The position numbers were made by a program, and so were the translations under genes. Positions 1 to 10,611 of a stretch of 64,000 bases of DNA are shown here, piece after piece (position 1 is the stretch's first letter; each line of letters opens with the position of its first letter). The DNA comes from Streptomyces sp. ISL-43 (GTDB lineage Bacteria; Actinomycetota; Actinomycetes; Streptomycetales; Streptomycetaceae), in NCBI RefSeq assembly GCF_018614195.1, contig NZ_JAGGOT010000052.1, forward strand, positions 124,001 through 188,000, read 5' to 3'. Below the pieces are notes generated by a model, which ran no database searches, was not told where the DNA came from, and saw only the letters and a list, made by a program, of their open reading frames with translations.

Positions 1-70
1 TTCCTTTCACAGCCCGGGAGTCGACTGGATAGGCTGCCCCGCCATACCCCGACGGAAGGGCGTGTCGACC

Positions 71-1726
71 GTGGGATTCATCGAGGCCTCAGGGCTGGAG
101 TACCGGCTGCCCGACGGCCGGGTCCTGTTCCACGACACGTCCTTCCGCGTGGGCGACGGGGACAAGGTCGCGCTGATCGGAGCCAACGGCACGGGGAAGA
201 CCACACTGCTGCGGCTGGTTTCGGGCGAGCTGAGCCCCGCGGCCGGAGGGACCCGCGTGGTCGGCGGTCTGGGCGTCATGCCGCAGTTCGTCGGCTCGGT
301 GCGCGACGCGACCACGGTGCAGGAATTCCTCGTGTCCCTCGCCGGACCGGCGCTCCGCAAGGCCTTCGCCGCCGTCGAAGACGCCGAACTCGCCATGCTG
401 GAGGCCGAGTCCGAAGCCACCCAGCTGCGCTACGCGTCGGCGCTCGCGGAGTGGGCCGAGGCCGGCGGCTACGACGCCGAGGTCGCTTGGGACGTGGTCT
501 CGGGCGCGGCGCTCGACCTGTCCTTCGACCAGGCGAAGTACCGGGAGCTGCGCACCCTCTCCGGCGGTGAGCAGAAGCGCATCGCCCTGGAGGCCCTGTT
601 CCGGAGCGACGCCGAGGTCCTGCTCCTCGACGAGCCGGACAACTATCTGGACGTACCCGGCAAACGCCACCTCGAACGGATGATGTCGGCCTCCCGCAAG
701 ACCGTGCTCTACGTCAGCCACGACCGGGAGATGCTCGCGGCGACGGCCACCCGCGTCCTCACCCTGGAGGCCGCCGGCGTCTGGGTGCACGGTGGCGGCT
801 TCCGCGGCTACCACCAGGCGCGCGACGGCCGCCTGGAGCGGCTGGACGAACGGCACCGGCGCTGGGAGGAGGAGCACCAGCGGCTCAAGGACCTCGTCCA
901 CACCCTCCAGCAGCAGGCCAAGATCTCCGCTTCCATGGCAGGGAAGTACCGTGCGACGCAGACCCGCCTGGCCCGCTTCGAGTCGGCCGGGCCGCCGCCG
1001 GAGCGCCCGGTCCAGCAGAAGGTGCGGATGCGGCTCCAGGGCAGCCGCACCGGAATGCGGGCCGTCCGCTGCTCCGGCCTGGAACTGACCGGCCTGACCG
1101 ACCCGTTCGACCTCGAGGTGTTCTTCGGGGAACGGGTCGCGGTGCTGGGGGCGAACGGCACCGGGAAATCGCATCTCCTGCGGCTGCTCGCAGCCGGCGG
1201 CAGTGACGGCGACCTCCACGAACAAGCCCGCCACGGCGACACCGTGGCCCACCGCGGCACCGCCAGGCTGGGCGCCCGGGTGCGGCCCGGCTGGTTCGCG
1301 CAGACCCAGGCCCGGCCCGATCTGTACGGCCGTACGCTCGTCGACATCCTGGGCCGCGGAGACGGCGACCGGGACGGCCGGCCACGCGGGGCCGCGATGT
1401 CGGCGCTGCGCCGGTACGAACTCCAGGCCCAGGCCGACCAGGCCTTCGAATCCCTCTCCGGCGGCGAGCAGGCCCGTTTCCAGATCCTCCTGCTCGAACT
1501 GCAGGGCTCGACGCTCCTCCTCCTGGACGAGCCCACCGACAACCTGGACCTGCACAGCGCGGACGCCCTTCAGGAGGCGCTCGACCGGTTCGAAGGCACC
1601 GTGCTGGCCGTCACCCACGACCGGTGGTTCGCCGCGGGATTCGACCGCTGCCTGCTCCTGTACGACGACGGCACGGTGCGGGAGAGCGCAGAGCCCGACT
1701 GGGGCACCGAGCCGGCGGGCGCCTGA
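71..1726 (+). CDS. ABC-F family ATPase (ribosome-associated)
   Basis: Soluble protein of about 551 residues with two ABC ATPase domains and no membrane segment, the ABC-F layout. Domain 1 has Walker A GANGTGKT near residue 37, signature LSGGEQ near 163 and Walker B LLLDEPDNYLD. Domain 2 has GANGTGKSHLL near 360, LSGGEQ near 462 and LLLDEPTDNLD. A charged linker rich in E, R and Q joins them. ABC-F proteins bind the ribosomal E site and act in translation or protect against ribosome-targeting antibiotics; which applies here cannot be read from the sequence. Two in-frame GTG starts exist at 62 and 71. The GGAAGGG ending at 60 is well spaced only for 71. No antibiotic cluster lies beside it. Confidence 0.9.
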   Translation: MGFIEASGLEYRLPDGRVLFHDTSFRVGDGDKVALIGANGTGKTTLLRLVSGELSPAAGGTRVVGGLGVMPQFVGSVRDATTVQEFLVSLAGPALRKAFAAVEDAELAMLEAESEATQLRYASALAEWAEAGGYDAEVAWDVVSGAALDLSFDQAKYRELRTLSGGEQKRIALEALFRSDAEVLLLDEPDNYLDVPGKRHLERMMSASRKTVLYVSHDREMLAATATRVLTLEAAGVWVHGGGFRGYHQARDGRLERLDERHRRWEEEHQRLKDLVHTLQQQAKISASMAGKYRATQTRLARFESAGPPPERPVQQKVRMRLQGSRTGMRAVRCSGLELTGLTDPFDLEVFFGERVAVLGANGTGKSHLLRLLAAGGSDGDLHEQARHGDTVAHRGTARLGARVRPGWFAQTQARPDLYGRTLVDILGRGDGDRDGRPRGAAMSALRRYELQAQADQAFESLSGGEQARFQILLLELQGSTLLLLDEPTDNLDLHSADALQEALDRFEGTVLAVTHDRWFAAGFDRCLLLYDDGTVRESAEPDWGTEPAGA

Positions 1727-1759
1727 GGGCAGAGCCTCCGGGGATCGGGCCCGACCGGA

Positions 1760-2116
1760 TCAGGCGTGGCGGGAGGCCAGGACGCAGAACTCGTTGTCCT
1801 CCGGGTCGGCGAGCACGACCCATGTCACCTCGGCGCCCTGCCCGACGTCGGCGCGGCGCGCGCCCTGCGCCAGCAGGCGCCGTACCTCCGCCTCCTGGTC
1901 GTCGGGGCGGAAGTCGAGGTGGAGGCGGTTCTTCGACGTCTTGGCGTCCGGCACCGGTACGAAGACCAGCCCCGGCAGCCGTTCGGGGGCCGGGCGGATC
2001 TCGTACTCATCCGGGGAGTCGTTCACGACGACCCACCCCAGGGCCCGCGCCCACCAGAGACCCAGGGCGGCCGGGTCCCCGGCGTCGACGACGATCTGCT
2101 CCCACTCCAGTGCCAT
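1760..2116 (-). CDS. VOC (glyoxalase-like) family protein
   Basis: Small protein of 118 residues resembling the vicinal oxygen chelate / glyoxalase-like superfamily: a DAGDPAALGLWWARALGW N-terminal strand-helix, the central RLHLDF strand carrying a metal-type His, and the closing DPEDNEFCVL motif. Members are dioxygenases, isomerases or resistance proteins; this subgroup has no assigned substrate. The ATG at 2116 fits the domain start; the longer frame upstream adds an unconserved Arg/Pro-rich tail. It is convergent with the ABC-F gene and divergent from the dioxygenase gene at 2263. Confidence 0.8.
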   Translation of the reverse strand: MALEWEQIVVDAGDPAALGLWWARALGWVVVNDSPDEYEIRPAPERLPGLVFVPVPDAKTSKNRLHLDFRPDDQEAEVRRLLAQGARRADVGQGAEVTWVVLADPEDNEFCVLASRHA

Positions 2117-2262
2117 GCGCCGAGCGTAGGCCACGGGGTCACCGCCCGCCCGGAGCGGAGCCGGGGCGTGTCGGTGCTGGTCGCGACCCCCGCGGTCCGG
2201 CACGGTGGGCGCGGTCGGTGGCCGTCCCGTACGGCGGTCCCAGGAGCGCGCGAGGGGTTCGC

Positions 2263-2994
2263 ATGACCGAGAACGGCATCTTCCGGACCAGCCGGCGCAC
2301 GCTGCTGCTGGCCGCGGGATCGGCCGGGGTAGCCGCCCTGGCGGCGGGCTGCTCGGGCCCGGCCGGTATCCGGGGGGCGGCGGGGCAGCCCTCGGCCCCC
2401 GCGCCTGCGGCCACGACGCCCAAGCCGCTCTCGTCCTCGCCGTCCGGCAGCAGCACCCCGGCCTGTGTGCTCACCGCGGAGTCGGGCGCGGGCCCGTACT
2501 ACCTCGACCTGGACCGGGTCCGCTCGGACATCACGGAAGGCCGCGACGGCGTGCCGTTCCGGCTGGACCTGACCGTCGTACGGGTGTCGGCCGGCTGCCG
2601 CCCGGTCGCGGGCGCCGCCGTCGACGTGTGGCACGCCGACGCCTCGGGCACCTACTCCACCGGCGGGGACAGCTTCCTGCGCGGCACGCAGGTGACGGAC
2701 GCGGCCGGGCGGTGCGCGTTTCGCACGATCGTGCCCGGCTGGTACGCGGGGCTGGCGCCGCACATCCACTTCAAGGTGCGCCCCGACCACCGCACCGAGA
2801 CGACCTCGCAGTTCTTCTTCCCCGAGGAACTCCTGCTGAAGGTGTACGCGCTCCAGCCCTACGCCCGCCGCCCCGCGCCGAAGCACCCCAACACCCGCGA
2901 CAACCGCTTCCGGGACTCCGGCGCCGCGATGACGCTGGCTCCCGTACCCGACGGCGACGGTTACCGGGCGGCGTACACGGTGGGCATCGCCTGA
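2263..2994 (+). CDS. Secreted intradiol dioxygenase-like lipoprotein
   Basis: Protein of 243 residues. The N-terminus has a twin-arginine-like TSRRTLLLAAG signal and a lipobox ending LAAGC, so it should be exported and lipid-anchored. A Pro/Ala/Ser linker follows to about residue 65. The catalytic domain shows the intradiol ring-cleavage landmarks: DVWHADASGTYS, then PGWYAGLAPHIHFKV, which supplies a Tyr and the HxH iron ligands. By family knowledge the enzyme opens catechol-type rings with Fe(III) and O2. An extracytoplasmic location suggests action on plant- or lignin-derived aromatics outside the cell (inference). ATG 2263 is chosen because the export signal begins there. Confidence 0.88.
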   Translation: MTENGIFRTSRRTLLLAAGSAGVAALAAGCSGPAGIRGAAGQPSAPAPAATTPKPLSSSPSGSSTPACVLTAESGAGPYYLDLDRVRSDITEGRDGVPFRLDLTVVRVSAGCRPVAGAAVDVWHADASGTYSTGGDSFLRGTQVTDAAGRCAFRTIVPGWYAGLAPHIHFKVRPDHRTETTSQFFFPEELLLKVYALQPYARRPAPKHPNTRDNRFRDSGAAMTLAPVPDGDGYRAAYTVGIA

Positions 2995-3014
2995 GACCGG
3001 CGCGAGCACGGGAC

Positions 3015-3047
3015 GTCCCGGTCGGCCGGTGAGCGGCCGGCCGGGAC
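3015..3047. terminator. Hairpin between convergent dioxygenase and katG
   Basis: Arms of 14 bp (3015-3028 and 3034-3047) with one mismatch and a 5-nt loop lie between the two convergent stop codons. There is no U-tract, as is usual for Streptomyces hairpin terminators. It probably serves both strands. Confidence 0.6.
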
Positions 3048-3055
3048 CATCGGGC

Positions 3056-5245
<2,190 letters not shown>

Positions 5246-5579
5246 GTCCGTCCTTCTTCCTGTCTCGGTGTTTTCCTCTGCCGGCTGCGCTGCTCGCTCC
5301 TGACGCCGTCTGCTTTACGAGTCGAGCACTGCGGCCCACGCCGCCGACGAGACCATATCCTCACGAACGACGCCGACAATCGAGCGCGTATCGGCGTCCG
5401 TATGGTCGCGCACCGCAGAGCGCACCGCCACGAGAACACGCAGGGCGCCCCCGCGTAACAAACATGAGAAATCCAAAGGTGGCATCTTCCGATCATCGCG
5501 ATCCCCGATCGCCGATATGAGAATCGGAAACGGAATCGACTACCGACCGGCCCGGCACGTAATGGAGAGGTGAACCGAA
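5246..5579. promoter_or_regulatory. katG / fur divergent control region
   Basis: This 334-bp gene-free stretch separates katG (leftward) from the Fur-family gene (rightward). The half nearest fur is comparatively A/T-rich and contains a direct repeat of GGAATCG/GAATCGG around 5521-5538 plus repeated CGAT words at 5490-5516. These are candidate Fur-type binding words but not a clean textbook box. A ribosome site GGAGAGG precedes the fur ATG. The rest shows nothing I can name. Confidence 0.45.
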
Positions 5580-6068
5580 ATGAGCGACCTGCTGGAGCGA
5601 CTCCGAGGGCGCGGCTGGCGCATGACGTCCCAGCGGCGGGCCGTCGCGGAGGTACTCGACGGCGAGCACGTGCACCTCACGGCCGACGAGGTGCACGCCC
5701 GCGCGGCACGGCGGCTCCCCGAGATCTCGCGGGCGACCGTCTACAACACCCTGGGCGAACTGGTCGCGCTCGGCGAGGTGGTGGAGGTCTCCGCCCACGG
5801 CCGCGCGAAGCGCTACGACCCCAACGCGCACCACCCGCACCAGCACCTGGTGTGCTCCGGCTGCGGCATCATCCGCGACGTCCATCCGACCGGCGATCCG
5901 CTGGCCGGCCTGCCGGCGGGGGAGCGGTTCGGCTTCAGCGTGTCCGAGGTCGAGGTCACCTACCGCGGGCTCTGCCCCACCTGTGCGCGCGGTCTGCCGC
6001 GAGCGGCAGGTGCGGGGGACGCCCGAGCTCAGAGCCCGGCGACTTCGGAGCTCGCCGACAGCTCGTAG
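5580..6068 (+). CDS. Fur-family peroxide/metal-responsive repressor
   Basis: Protein of 162 residues with the Fur fold. A winged helix comes first (RMTSQRRAVAEVL, then ISRATVYNTLGELVALGEV), followed by the metal-binding half with HHPHQHLVCSGCG and a C-terminal GLCPTCARG, giving two CxxC pairs for structural zinc. The location divergent from katG points to a FurA/CatR/PerR-type repressor that releases katG on peroxide oxidation; this role is inferred from context. ATG 5580 follows GGAGAGG. The 3' end overlaps the convergent gene below by 40 bp. Confidence 0.88.
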   Translation: MSDLLERLRGRGWRMTSQRRAVAEVLDGEHVHLTADEVHARAARRLPEISRATVYNTLGELVALGEVVEVSAHGRAKRYDPNAHHPHQHLVCSGCGIIRDVHPTGDPLAGLPAGERFGFSVSEVEVTYRGLCPTCARGLPRAAGAGDARAQSPATSELADSS

Positions 6069-7591
6069 ACCAGGGTGACCGTACGGCGGCCACCGGGCGG
6101 GAGGGCGACGTCCCAGCGGACGATGCCCTCGGCGTCGACCACTTCGGGCGCCGGGGAGCAGACGTCCTTGCGGAGGCGAACCTCCACCGCCGAGACCTCG
6201 GAGACCGGGATCCGCTCCCGCAGGACGACCACCCGATCGCCCCGCTCCCCGGGAGCGGAGAACCGGGACAGGTGCAACCGGACCGTGCGGGTGACCACGG
6301 TCTTGCGCATGAGCCCGGCGGAATCGCGGGACTCCTCGGCATGCCGGACCACCCCGTGGTCATCGCAGCTGCCGAAGGCGAGCTCGACGAGGGCGCCGGG
6401 GGCGGTGAACTCCAGCGTGCCGCGGCCGCTGAAGCCGCTGCCGCGGACCAAGTCCACGGGTCCGGCGAGCAGCGCGTGGCCCGACAGGTTGTCGAACCGC
6501 GCCACCTGGGTGACCAGCGGCGACAGCTCGGGCGAGCACGCGTACTCGCTGCTCGCGGCCGTGGTGAAGACGGAGAGCGGCACTCGGTGGGCACGGCCGT
6601 CCCCGGGCACGGAGACCGGCGCCGGGGAGCTCAGCACGCGCGCCTCGCCGCCGTCGTCCACCCCCGGCAGGCCGAGCACCGGGGCCGGGCCGAGGTCCCC
6701 GATCTCCTCCTCGCGCAGCTCGACGTCGACTGTGCGGCGCTCCGCCGCGGAACGTTCCCCCAGCGTCAGCCGGTCCTCGTCCAGCCGTGGCGGATCGGTG
6801 GCCAGCGCCGAGCGGGCGGTCGACAAGGTCAGCCGTACGTCCGACCAGTCCTCCCCGGTGCGCTGCCAGACCACCGCGTCGGTCTCCAGCGTCAGGGCGT
6901 CCCCGTCGAGCACGGCCCGGTAGGCCGGCCGCCACAACGCACACGGGATGAGGTGGCTCAGGCGCAGTCCGACCGGCCCGGCGGCCGCGCTCTCCACGGT
7001 CAGCTCGATGTGGCCGACGAGCTCGGCGGGCTCCTCCTCGGAAAGGTGCAGGGCCCTTTGCACCTCCCCCAGTTCGGTGGCGAGGGCGGTCAGCCGGGCC
7101 TCCACGGTGCGCAGTTGCTCCCCGTACGTGTCGCGCTCGCCGTCCACCCGGTCCAGTTCGCCGGCCCAGCGCGGCTGCTCGGTCTCCCCGGAGCCGGCGC
7201 CTTCGCCGATCTCCCGCAGCAGATCGGCGGCGAGGCGGCCAAGCAGGTCAAGGCGGGCCTGCAGCCGGTCGCGTCGCTGCCCCAGGACGAGCCGCTCCTC
7301 TTCGAGGGCGTGTACGCGGTGGCGCAGGGCGGAGTCGCCGGCGGCGGACGGCAGCGGCCCGCGCGGCGTCCAGGTGCGGACGATCCGTACGTCGAGCACG
7401 GCCGCCGGGAAGGCGGCGGTCAGCTCGGCATGGAGGGTCCGGTCGACGGCCAGCGCGCTGACCGGTCCGAGACGCAGCCGCTGGACGCCGGCCTCCAGGT
7501 CGAGGACGGCGGCGCGCTCGACATGGGCGCGGTCCTCGAGGCACGTGACGGCGGTGACGGGGAGGGCGATCGGCTTCGTGGCCGTGGACAT
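6029..7591 (-). CDS. DUF4139 / MuiA-family protein (second of tandem pair)
   Basis: Protein of 520 residues resembling the DUF4140-DUF4139 (mucoidy inhibitor MuiA) family. An N-terminal domain (VTAVTCLEDRAHVERAAV) is followed by a coiled coil at about residues 95-185 and a beta-rich half with WQRTGEDWSDVRLTLSTA, the family hallmark. It ends in LSASSEVAGL. No signal peptide or membrane segment is visible, so it is probably cytoplasmic. Function is unknown. It starts 8 bp after the stop of its paralogue (7600-9711), so the two are an operon. Its end overlaps fur convergently. Confidence 0.82.
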   Translation of the reverse strand: MSTATKPIALPVTAVTCLEDRAHVERAAVLDLEAGVQRLRLGPVSALAVDRTLHAELTAAFPAAVLDVRIVRTWTPRGPLPSAAGDSALRHRVHALEEERLVLGQRRDRLQARLDLLGRLAADLLREIGEGAGSGETEQPRWAGELDRVDGERDTYGEQLRTVEARLTALATELGEVQRALHLSEEEPAELVGHIELTVESAAAGPVGLRLSHLIPCALWRPAYRAVLDGDALTLETDAVVWQRTGEDWSDVRLTLSTARSALATDPPRLDEDRLTLGERSAAERRTVDVELREEEIGDLGPAPVLGLPGVDDGGEARVLSSPAPVSVPGDGRAHRVPLSVFTTAASSEYACSPELSPLVTQVARFDNLSGHALLAGPVDLVRGSGFSGRGTLEFTAPGALVELAFGSCDDHGVVRHAEESRDSAGLMRKTVVTRTVRLHLSRFSAPGERGDRVVVLRERIPVSEVSAVEVRLRKDVCSPAPEVVDAEGIVRWDVALPPGGRRTVTLVYELSASSEVAGL

Positions 7592-7599
7592 GGCGGGTG

Positions 7600-9711
7600 T
7601 CAGCTCCTGCGGTTGCCGCCGACCAGGGCCTTGCCGGTCGGGATGCGGATCTCGTAGCCGCCGTCGAGGGCGGCGGTGGCGCCCGCGGGCAGGTCCAGGC
7701 GCCAGACGCGGGTGCCCGGGGCATGGTGTTCGTGCCCCGTGCCTTCCCCGGGGGCTTCCTCCGGTGCCGTCCAGTCGGCCCGTTCCTCGATCCGGACGTC
7801 CGGCTCGGAGGTGACCGGCACCCGCTCGCGGACTTCGACGGTGACGGGCCGAGCGAGGCGGTTCGCCAGCTCCACGTGGACGCGGTGGTCGAGCACGGTG
7901 GTGTTGTTGCGCAGGCCCGACGTCGACTCGCGCAGGTTCGTACGGCGGGTGACCCGGATGCCCTCGGCGGCCCCGAGACCCACCCGGCGGACACCGCCGG
8001 GGGCGAGCGTGGGCAGTGCGGCGGTCAGCAGGAACTCGTCGTCGACGATGACCTCCACCGGGCCGGCCAGCAGCGCCTGGTCGGTGGCGTTGGAGAGCAG
8101 CAGCGTCGCGTACACGGTCGGCTCCACGGACGGCACGCAGAGGTACTCGGTGCGCAGGCCGACCGGAACCTCGGCGACGGTGACGGTGTGCCAGGTGCCG
8201 TCCGACGGAATGTCGGCGCGGGCGGCGGCGTCGAAGCGGTGGTCGAAGGAACCCGCCGACTCGCGGGGCCGTACGGCCTGTCCGGGCAGCGGCAGCGCGG
8301 CCACCGCTTCTGCGCGGCGGCGGTGCTCGGCCGCCACCGCGTCGATGTCGGGGCCGGGGCCGGGGAACAGCCGGCCCCTGCGAGCAGCCTGCTCGTCGGG
8401 GCCGCACAGGACGAGGGCGGCGTAGTCGAGCTCGGCGCCGCTCGGCCGCGGCGGACCGGCCGCCGGTGCCGGAGGGGGCGCCGGCGCTGCCCCGCCGGGA
8501 GCCGCGGGAGCCGCGGGAGCCGCGGGTGCCATGGCGGCGGGGGCGCCCGCGAAGGACCCGCCGGCGTGCGGCCTGCCGCCCCGACGGAGAGGGGCCGGCT
8601 GGGCGGGGGCGGGCATCGCGCCGCCGAAGGCCTCCGGGGGAGGGCCGCCGGGCACCGGGAGCCCGGTCCACTGCCCGCCGTAGCCCTGCGGCGGCGGGGG
8701 AGGCGGCGGCGGTGGCAGAACGGGACCGGACGCGGAGCCGGGCCCGACAGCCGCGGCGGTCGTCGCACGGCGGGGGCCGGCCGCCTCGTACCCGGTGAAC
8801 AGGCCGGCGAGCCCGGCCGGAGGCTCGCGCCACCCGGAAGGCGCGGCGGCGGGCTGACGGCGTCCGATCCGGATCGAGCGGAGCCTCGGCAGGTCGGTGC
8901 GGCGCCGCAGATCGGCGGTGGCCAGGGCGATGCGCACGCCGGTCCAGTCCTCGCCGGTCCGCTGGGCGACCGAGGCGCGTAGCACCAGACGGCCGCTGCC
9001 GTCGCCCTGACGGTGAGTGAGCCGGTAGGTCGGCACCCAGACGGCGCCCGGCACCCCGTACTCCAGCTCCAGTTCCAGCTCCACTTCCGCGTCACCGGTA
9101 TCCGCGCCTGTGCCGTCGAGGGTCACGACCGCGCAGACCGTGGTCTCCACGTGCGCCGACGGTGCGTCGCCGGAGGCGCGGGCGAGCCGGTCGGCGGCGA
9201 GGGCGAGCTCGTGCTCGACGTCGCGCAGGGCCTCCTCCAGCCCGACGAGGCGGGCGTGCAGTCCCGTCAGCCGCTCCTGGACGAACTCGGCCAGCTCCAG
9301 CCACGCGTCCACCGGGGTGCGGCGGTGCGGGTCCTCGGGCAGGGGGGCGGGCGGGACCGGGCGGAGAGCCCTGACCTCCTCGATCAGGCCCAGCTGCCGG
9401 TCCCGGCGGCCCCGCGCCGCCGCGTACTCGTCGCCCAGCCGCTCGACTTCGCGCCGCAACGCGTCGGGTGTGCCCGTACCGACCGGCTCGGCCTCGACTT
9501 CCACCCGGGCCTCTGTGACGCGTACCCCTGGGGCGCCCAGGACCCGGGCACGCAGCGAGCCCGGGTCCAGCGAGCGCGGCAGTCCCGTCACCCGCACCCG
9601 CCCGTCGGGCGGCACACTGCCCCGGGCCAGGCGCCGGCAGACCGCGCCCCGCGCGTACACCACGACCGAATCAAGGGTCGATCCCCACCGCTGCGTCGAC
9701 TCCACCGTCAT
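7600..9711 (-). CDS. DUF4139 / MuiA-family protein with proline-rich insert
   Basis: Protein of 703 residues, the upstream and longer paralogue of the preceding gene. It has DUF4140-like SVVVYARGAVCRRLARG at the start, a coiled coil near residues 90-190, then AQRTGEDWTGVRIALATADL. After this comes a long low-complexity insert at about residues 315-450, rich in Pro, Ala and Gly with an uninterrupted run of nine prolines, and then a second beta domain to the end. The insert is absent from the partner. The ATG at 9711 (MTVESTQRWGS) is preferred over one eight codons upstream because it abuts the conserved strand. Function is unknown; co-transcription suggests the two act together. Confidence 0.8.
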   Translation of the reverse strand: MTVESTQRWGSTLDSVVVYARGAVCRRLARGSVPPDGRVRVTGLPRSLDPGSLRARVLGAPGVRVTEARVEVEAEPVGTGTPDALRREVERLGDEYAAARGRRDRQLGLIEEVRALRPVPPAPLPEDPHRRTPVDAWLELAEFVQERLTGLHARLVGLEEALRDVEHELALAADRLARASGDAPSAHVETTVCAVVTLDGTGADTGDAEVELELELEYGVPGAVWVPTYRLTHRQGDGSGRLVLRASVAQRTGEDWTGVRIALATADLRRRTDLPRLRSIRIGRRQPAAAPSGWREPPAGLAGLFTGYEAAGPRRATTAAAVGPGSASGPVLPPPPPPPPPQGYGGQWTGLPVPGGPPPEAFGGAMPAPAQPAPLRRGGRPHAGGSFAGAPAAMAPAAPAAPAAPGGAAPAPPPAPAAGPPRPSGAELDYAALVLCGPDEQAARRGRLFPGPGPDIDAVAAEHRRRAEAVAALPLPGQAVRPRESAGSFDHRFDAAARADIPSDGTWHTVTVAEVPVGLRTEYLCVPSVEPTVYATLLLSNATDQALLAGPVEVIVDDEFLLTAALPTLAPGGVRRVGLGAAEGIRVTRRTNLRESTSGLRNNTTVLDHRVHVELANRLARPVTVEVRERVPVTSEPDVRIEERADWTAPEEAPGEGTGHEHHAPGTRVWRLDLPAGATAALDGGYEIRIPTGKALVGGNRRS

Positions 9712-9795
9712 GTGCTCCGCCCCCCGCCGCTCCACGCTGAGCGAAGCCTACGCCCGGACGCCCGGGTCGATCACGGGTCCTTCACTTCGCCTCTG

Positions 9796-9835
9796 GAAGA
9801 AGCCGAGCTTCTTCGGCGAATAGCCGACCAGAAGG
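9796..9835. repeat. 40-bp direct repeat, copy A (aldehyde dehydrogenase 3' end)
   Basis: Matches 10615-10654 at 39 of 40 bases in the same orientation. On the minus strand it would encode the last residues of the aldehyde dehydrogenase, VGYSPKKLGFF, but without the stop codon. It lies 13 bp beyond the FKBP stop. The match ends abruptly on both sides, so this is a duplicated scrap rather than a conserved terminator. Confidence 0.85.
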
Positions 9836-9848
9836 AACCAGGCCTTCC

Positions 9849-10226
9849 TCAGACTACGGAGAGCAGGTCCACCACGAAGACGAGCGTGGAACCCGCCGGG
9901 ATCAACGGCGAGGGGGACTGGTTGCCGTAGCCGAGGCGCGGGGGGACGATGATCTCGCGCCGACCGCCGACCTTCATCCCCCTGAGTCCCCGGTCCCAGC
10001 CCTTGATGACCCTGCCACCACCCACGGCGAACTTGAACGGCTGGCCCCGGTCCCAGGAGGCGTCGAACTCCATTCCGGACTCGAAGGTGACCCCGACGTA
10101 GTGAACCCGGACGACCCTGCCCGGCTTCGCCTCAGGCCCGTCCCCGACGACGAGGTCCCGGATTGTCAGCTCCTGGGGAGCATCACCCCCCGGAAGTTCG
10201 ATCTCGGGCTTCGTCAGTTCACTCAT
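9849..10226 (-). CDS. FKBP-type peptidyl-prolyl cis-trans isomerase
   Basis: Single-domain FKBP of 125 residues that isomerises X-Pro bonds during protein folding. Visible family landmarks are VRVHYVGVTFESGMEFDASWDRGQ, split here as VRVHYVGV then FDASWDRGQPFKF, and VIKGWDRGLRGMKVGGRR, then IPPxLGYG-like IVPPRLGYG and the final LVFVVDLL. There is no signal peptide, so it is cytoplasmic. ATG 10226 is preceded by GAGG on the minus strand. The gene is bracketed by two copies of a 40-bp repeat (9796-9835 and 10615-10654), which suggests it was once part of an inserted or rearranged block. Confidence 0.92.
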   Translation of the reverse strand: MSELTKPEIELPGGDAPQELTIRDLVVGDGPEAKPGRVVRVHYVGVTFESGMEFDASWDRGQPFKFAVGGGRVIKGWDRGLRGMKVGGRREIIVPPRLGYGNQSPSPLIPAGSTLVFVVDLLSVV

Positions 10227-10418
10227 CGCAGCCTCATTACTCTCCGCGGAATCCCTCGTACAGACCAGCCGGGCGCATGGTCACTCCATGCAGTAGATGA
10301 TCACGCTACCGAGAACGCTGATCGACTGAAGTACATCAAACCCCACGGAGCACGGCGCGGCGTGACCGGGCGTGCTACGTCTTCGGTATGGCCATGGCGA
10401 GGCCTGAGCCGAGTCCGC

Positions 10419-10583
10419 TGAGCCCCCTCCCGGCGCCCGGTGAGTCTTCTGCTCTGGCGGTCGCTGTTGGCGCCGTTCACCAGCGTGCGGGCGCATCACC
10501 TCCGTCGGCACCACCCGCCGGAACGAGACCCGCAACTCGTCCGGCGCGAGTCGCTCGATGAGATCCGCTGTGAACGGTTTCAC
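10419..10583 (-). pseudogene. IS5-type transposase N-terminal remnant
   Basis: About 55 codons starting MKPFTADLIERLAPDELR and continuing FRRVVPTEVMRPHAGERR resemble the N-terminus of Streptomyces IS5-family transposases (typically a LVPDELW, VVPP, RPQGGGRR pattern). The frame then dissolves into unrelated sequence with no DDE domain. It lies in the 385-bp gap between the FKBP start and the aldehyde dehydrogenase end; the rest of that gap (10227-10418) shows nothing else. Identification rests on motif memory, so moderate confidence. Confidence 0.55.
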
Positions 10584-10611
10584 GAACGATCACGCCATGG
10601 GAAGGGACGTC

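Noticed and set aside
9796..9835. Reading the GAAGAAG/CTTCTTC hairpin here simply as the FKBP terminator
   Set aside because: The identity to the aldehyde dehydrogenase 3' end extends well past the hairpin and preserves its coding sequence, so duplication is the better explanation, though it may act as a terminator secondarily.
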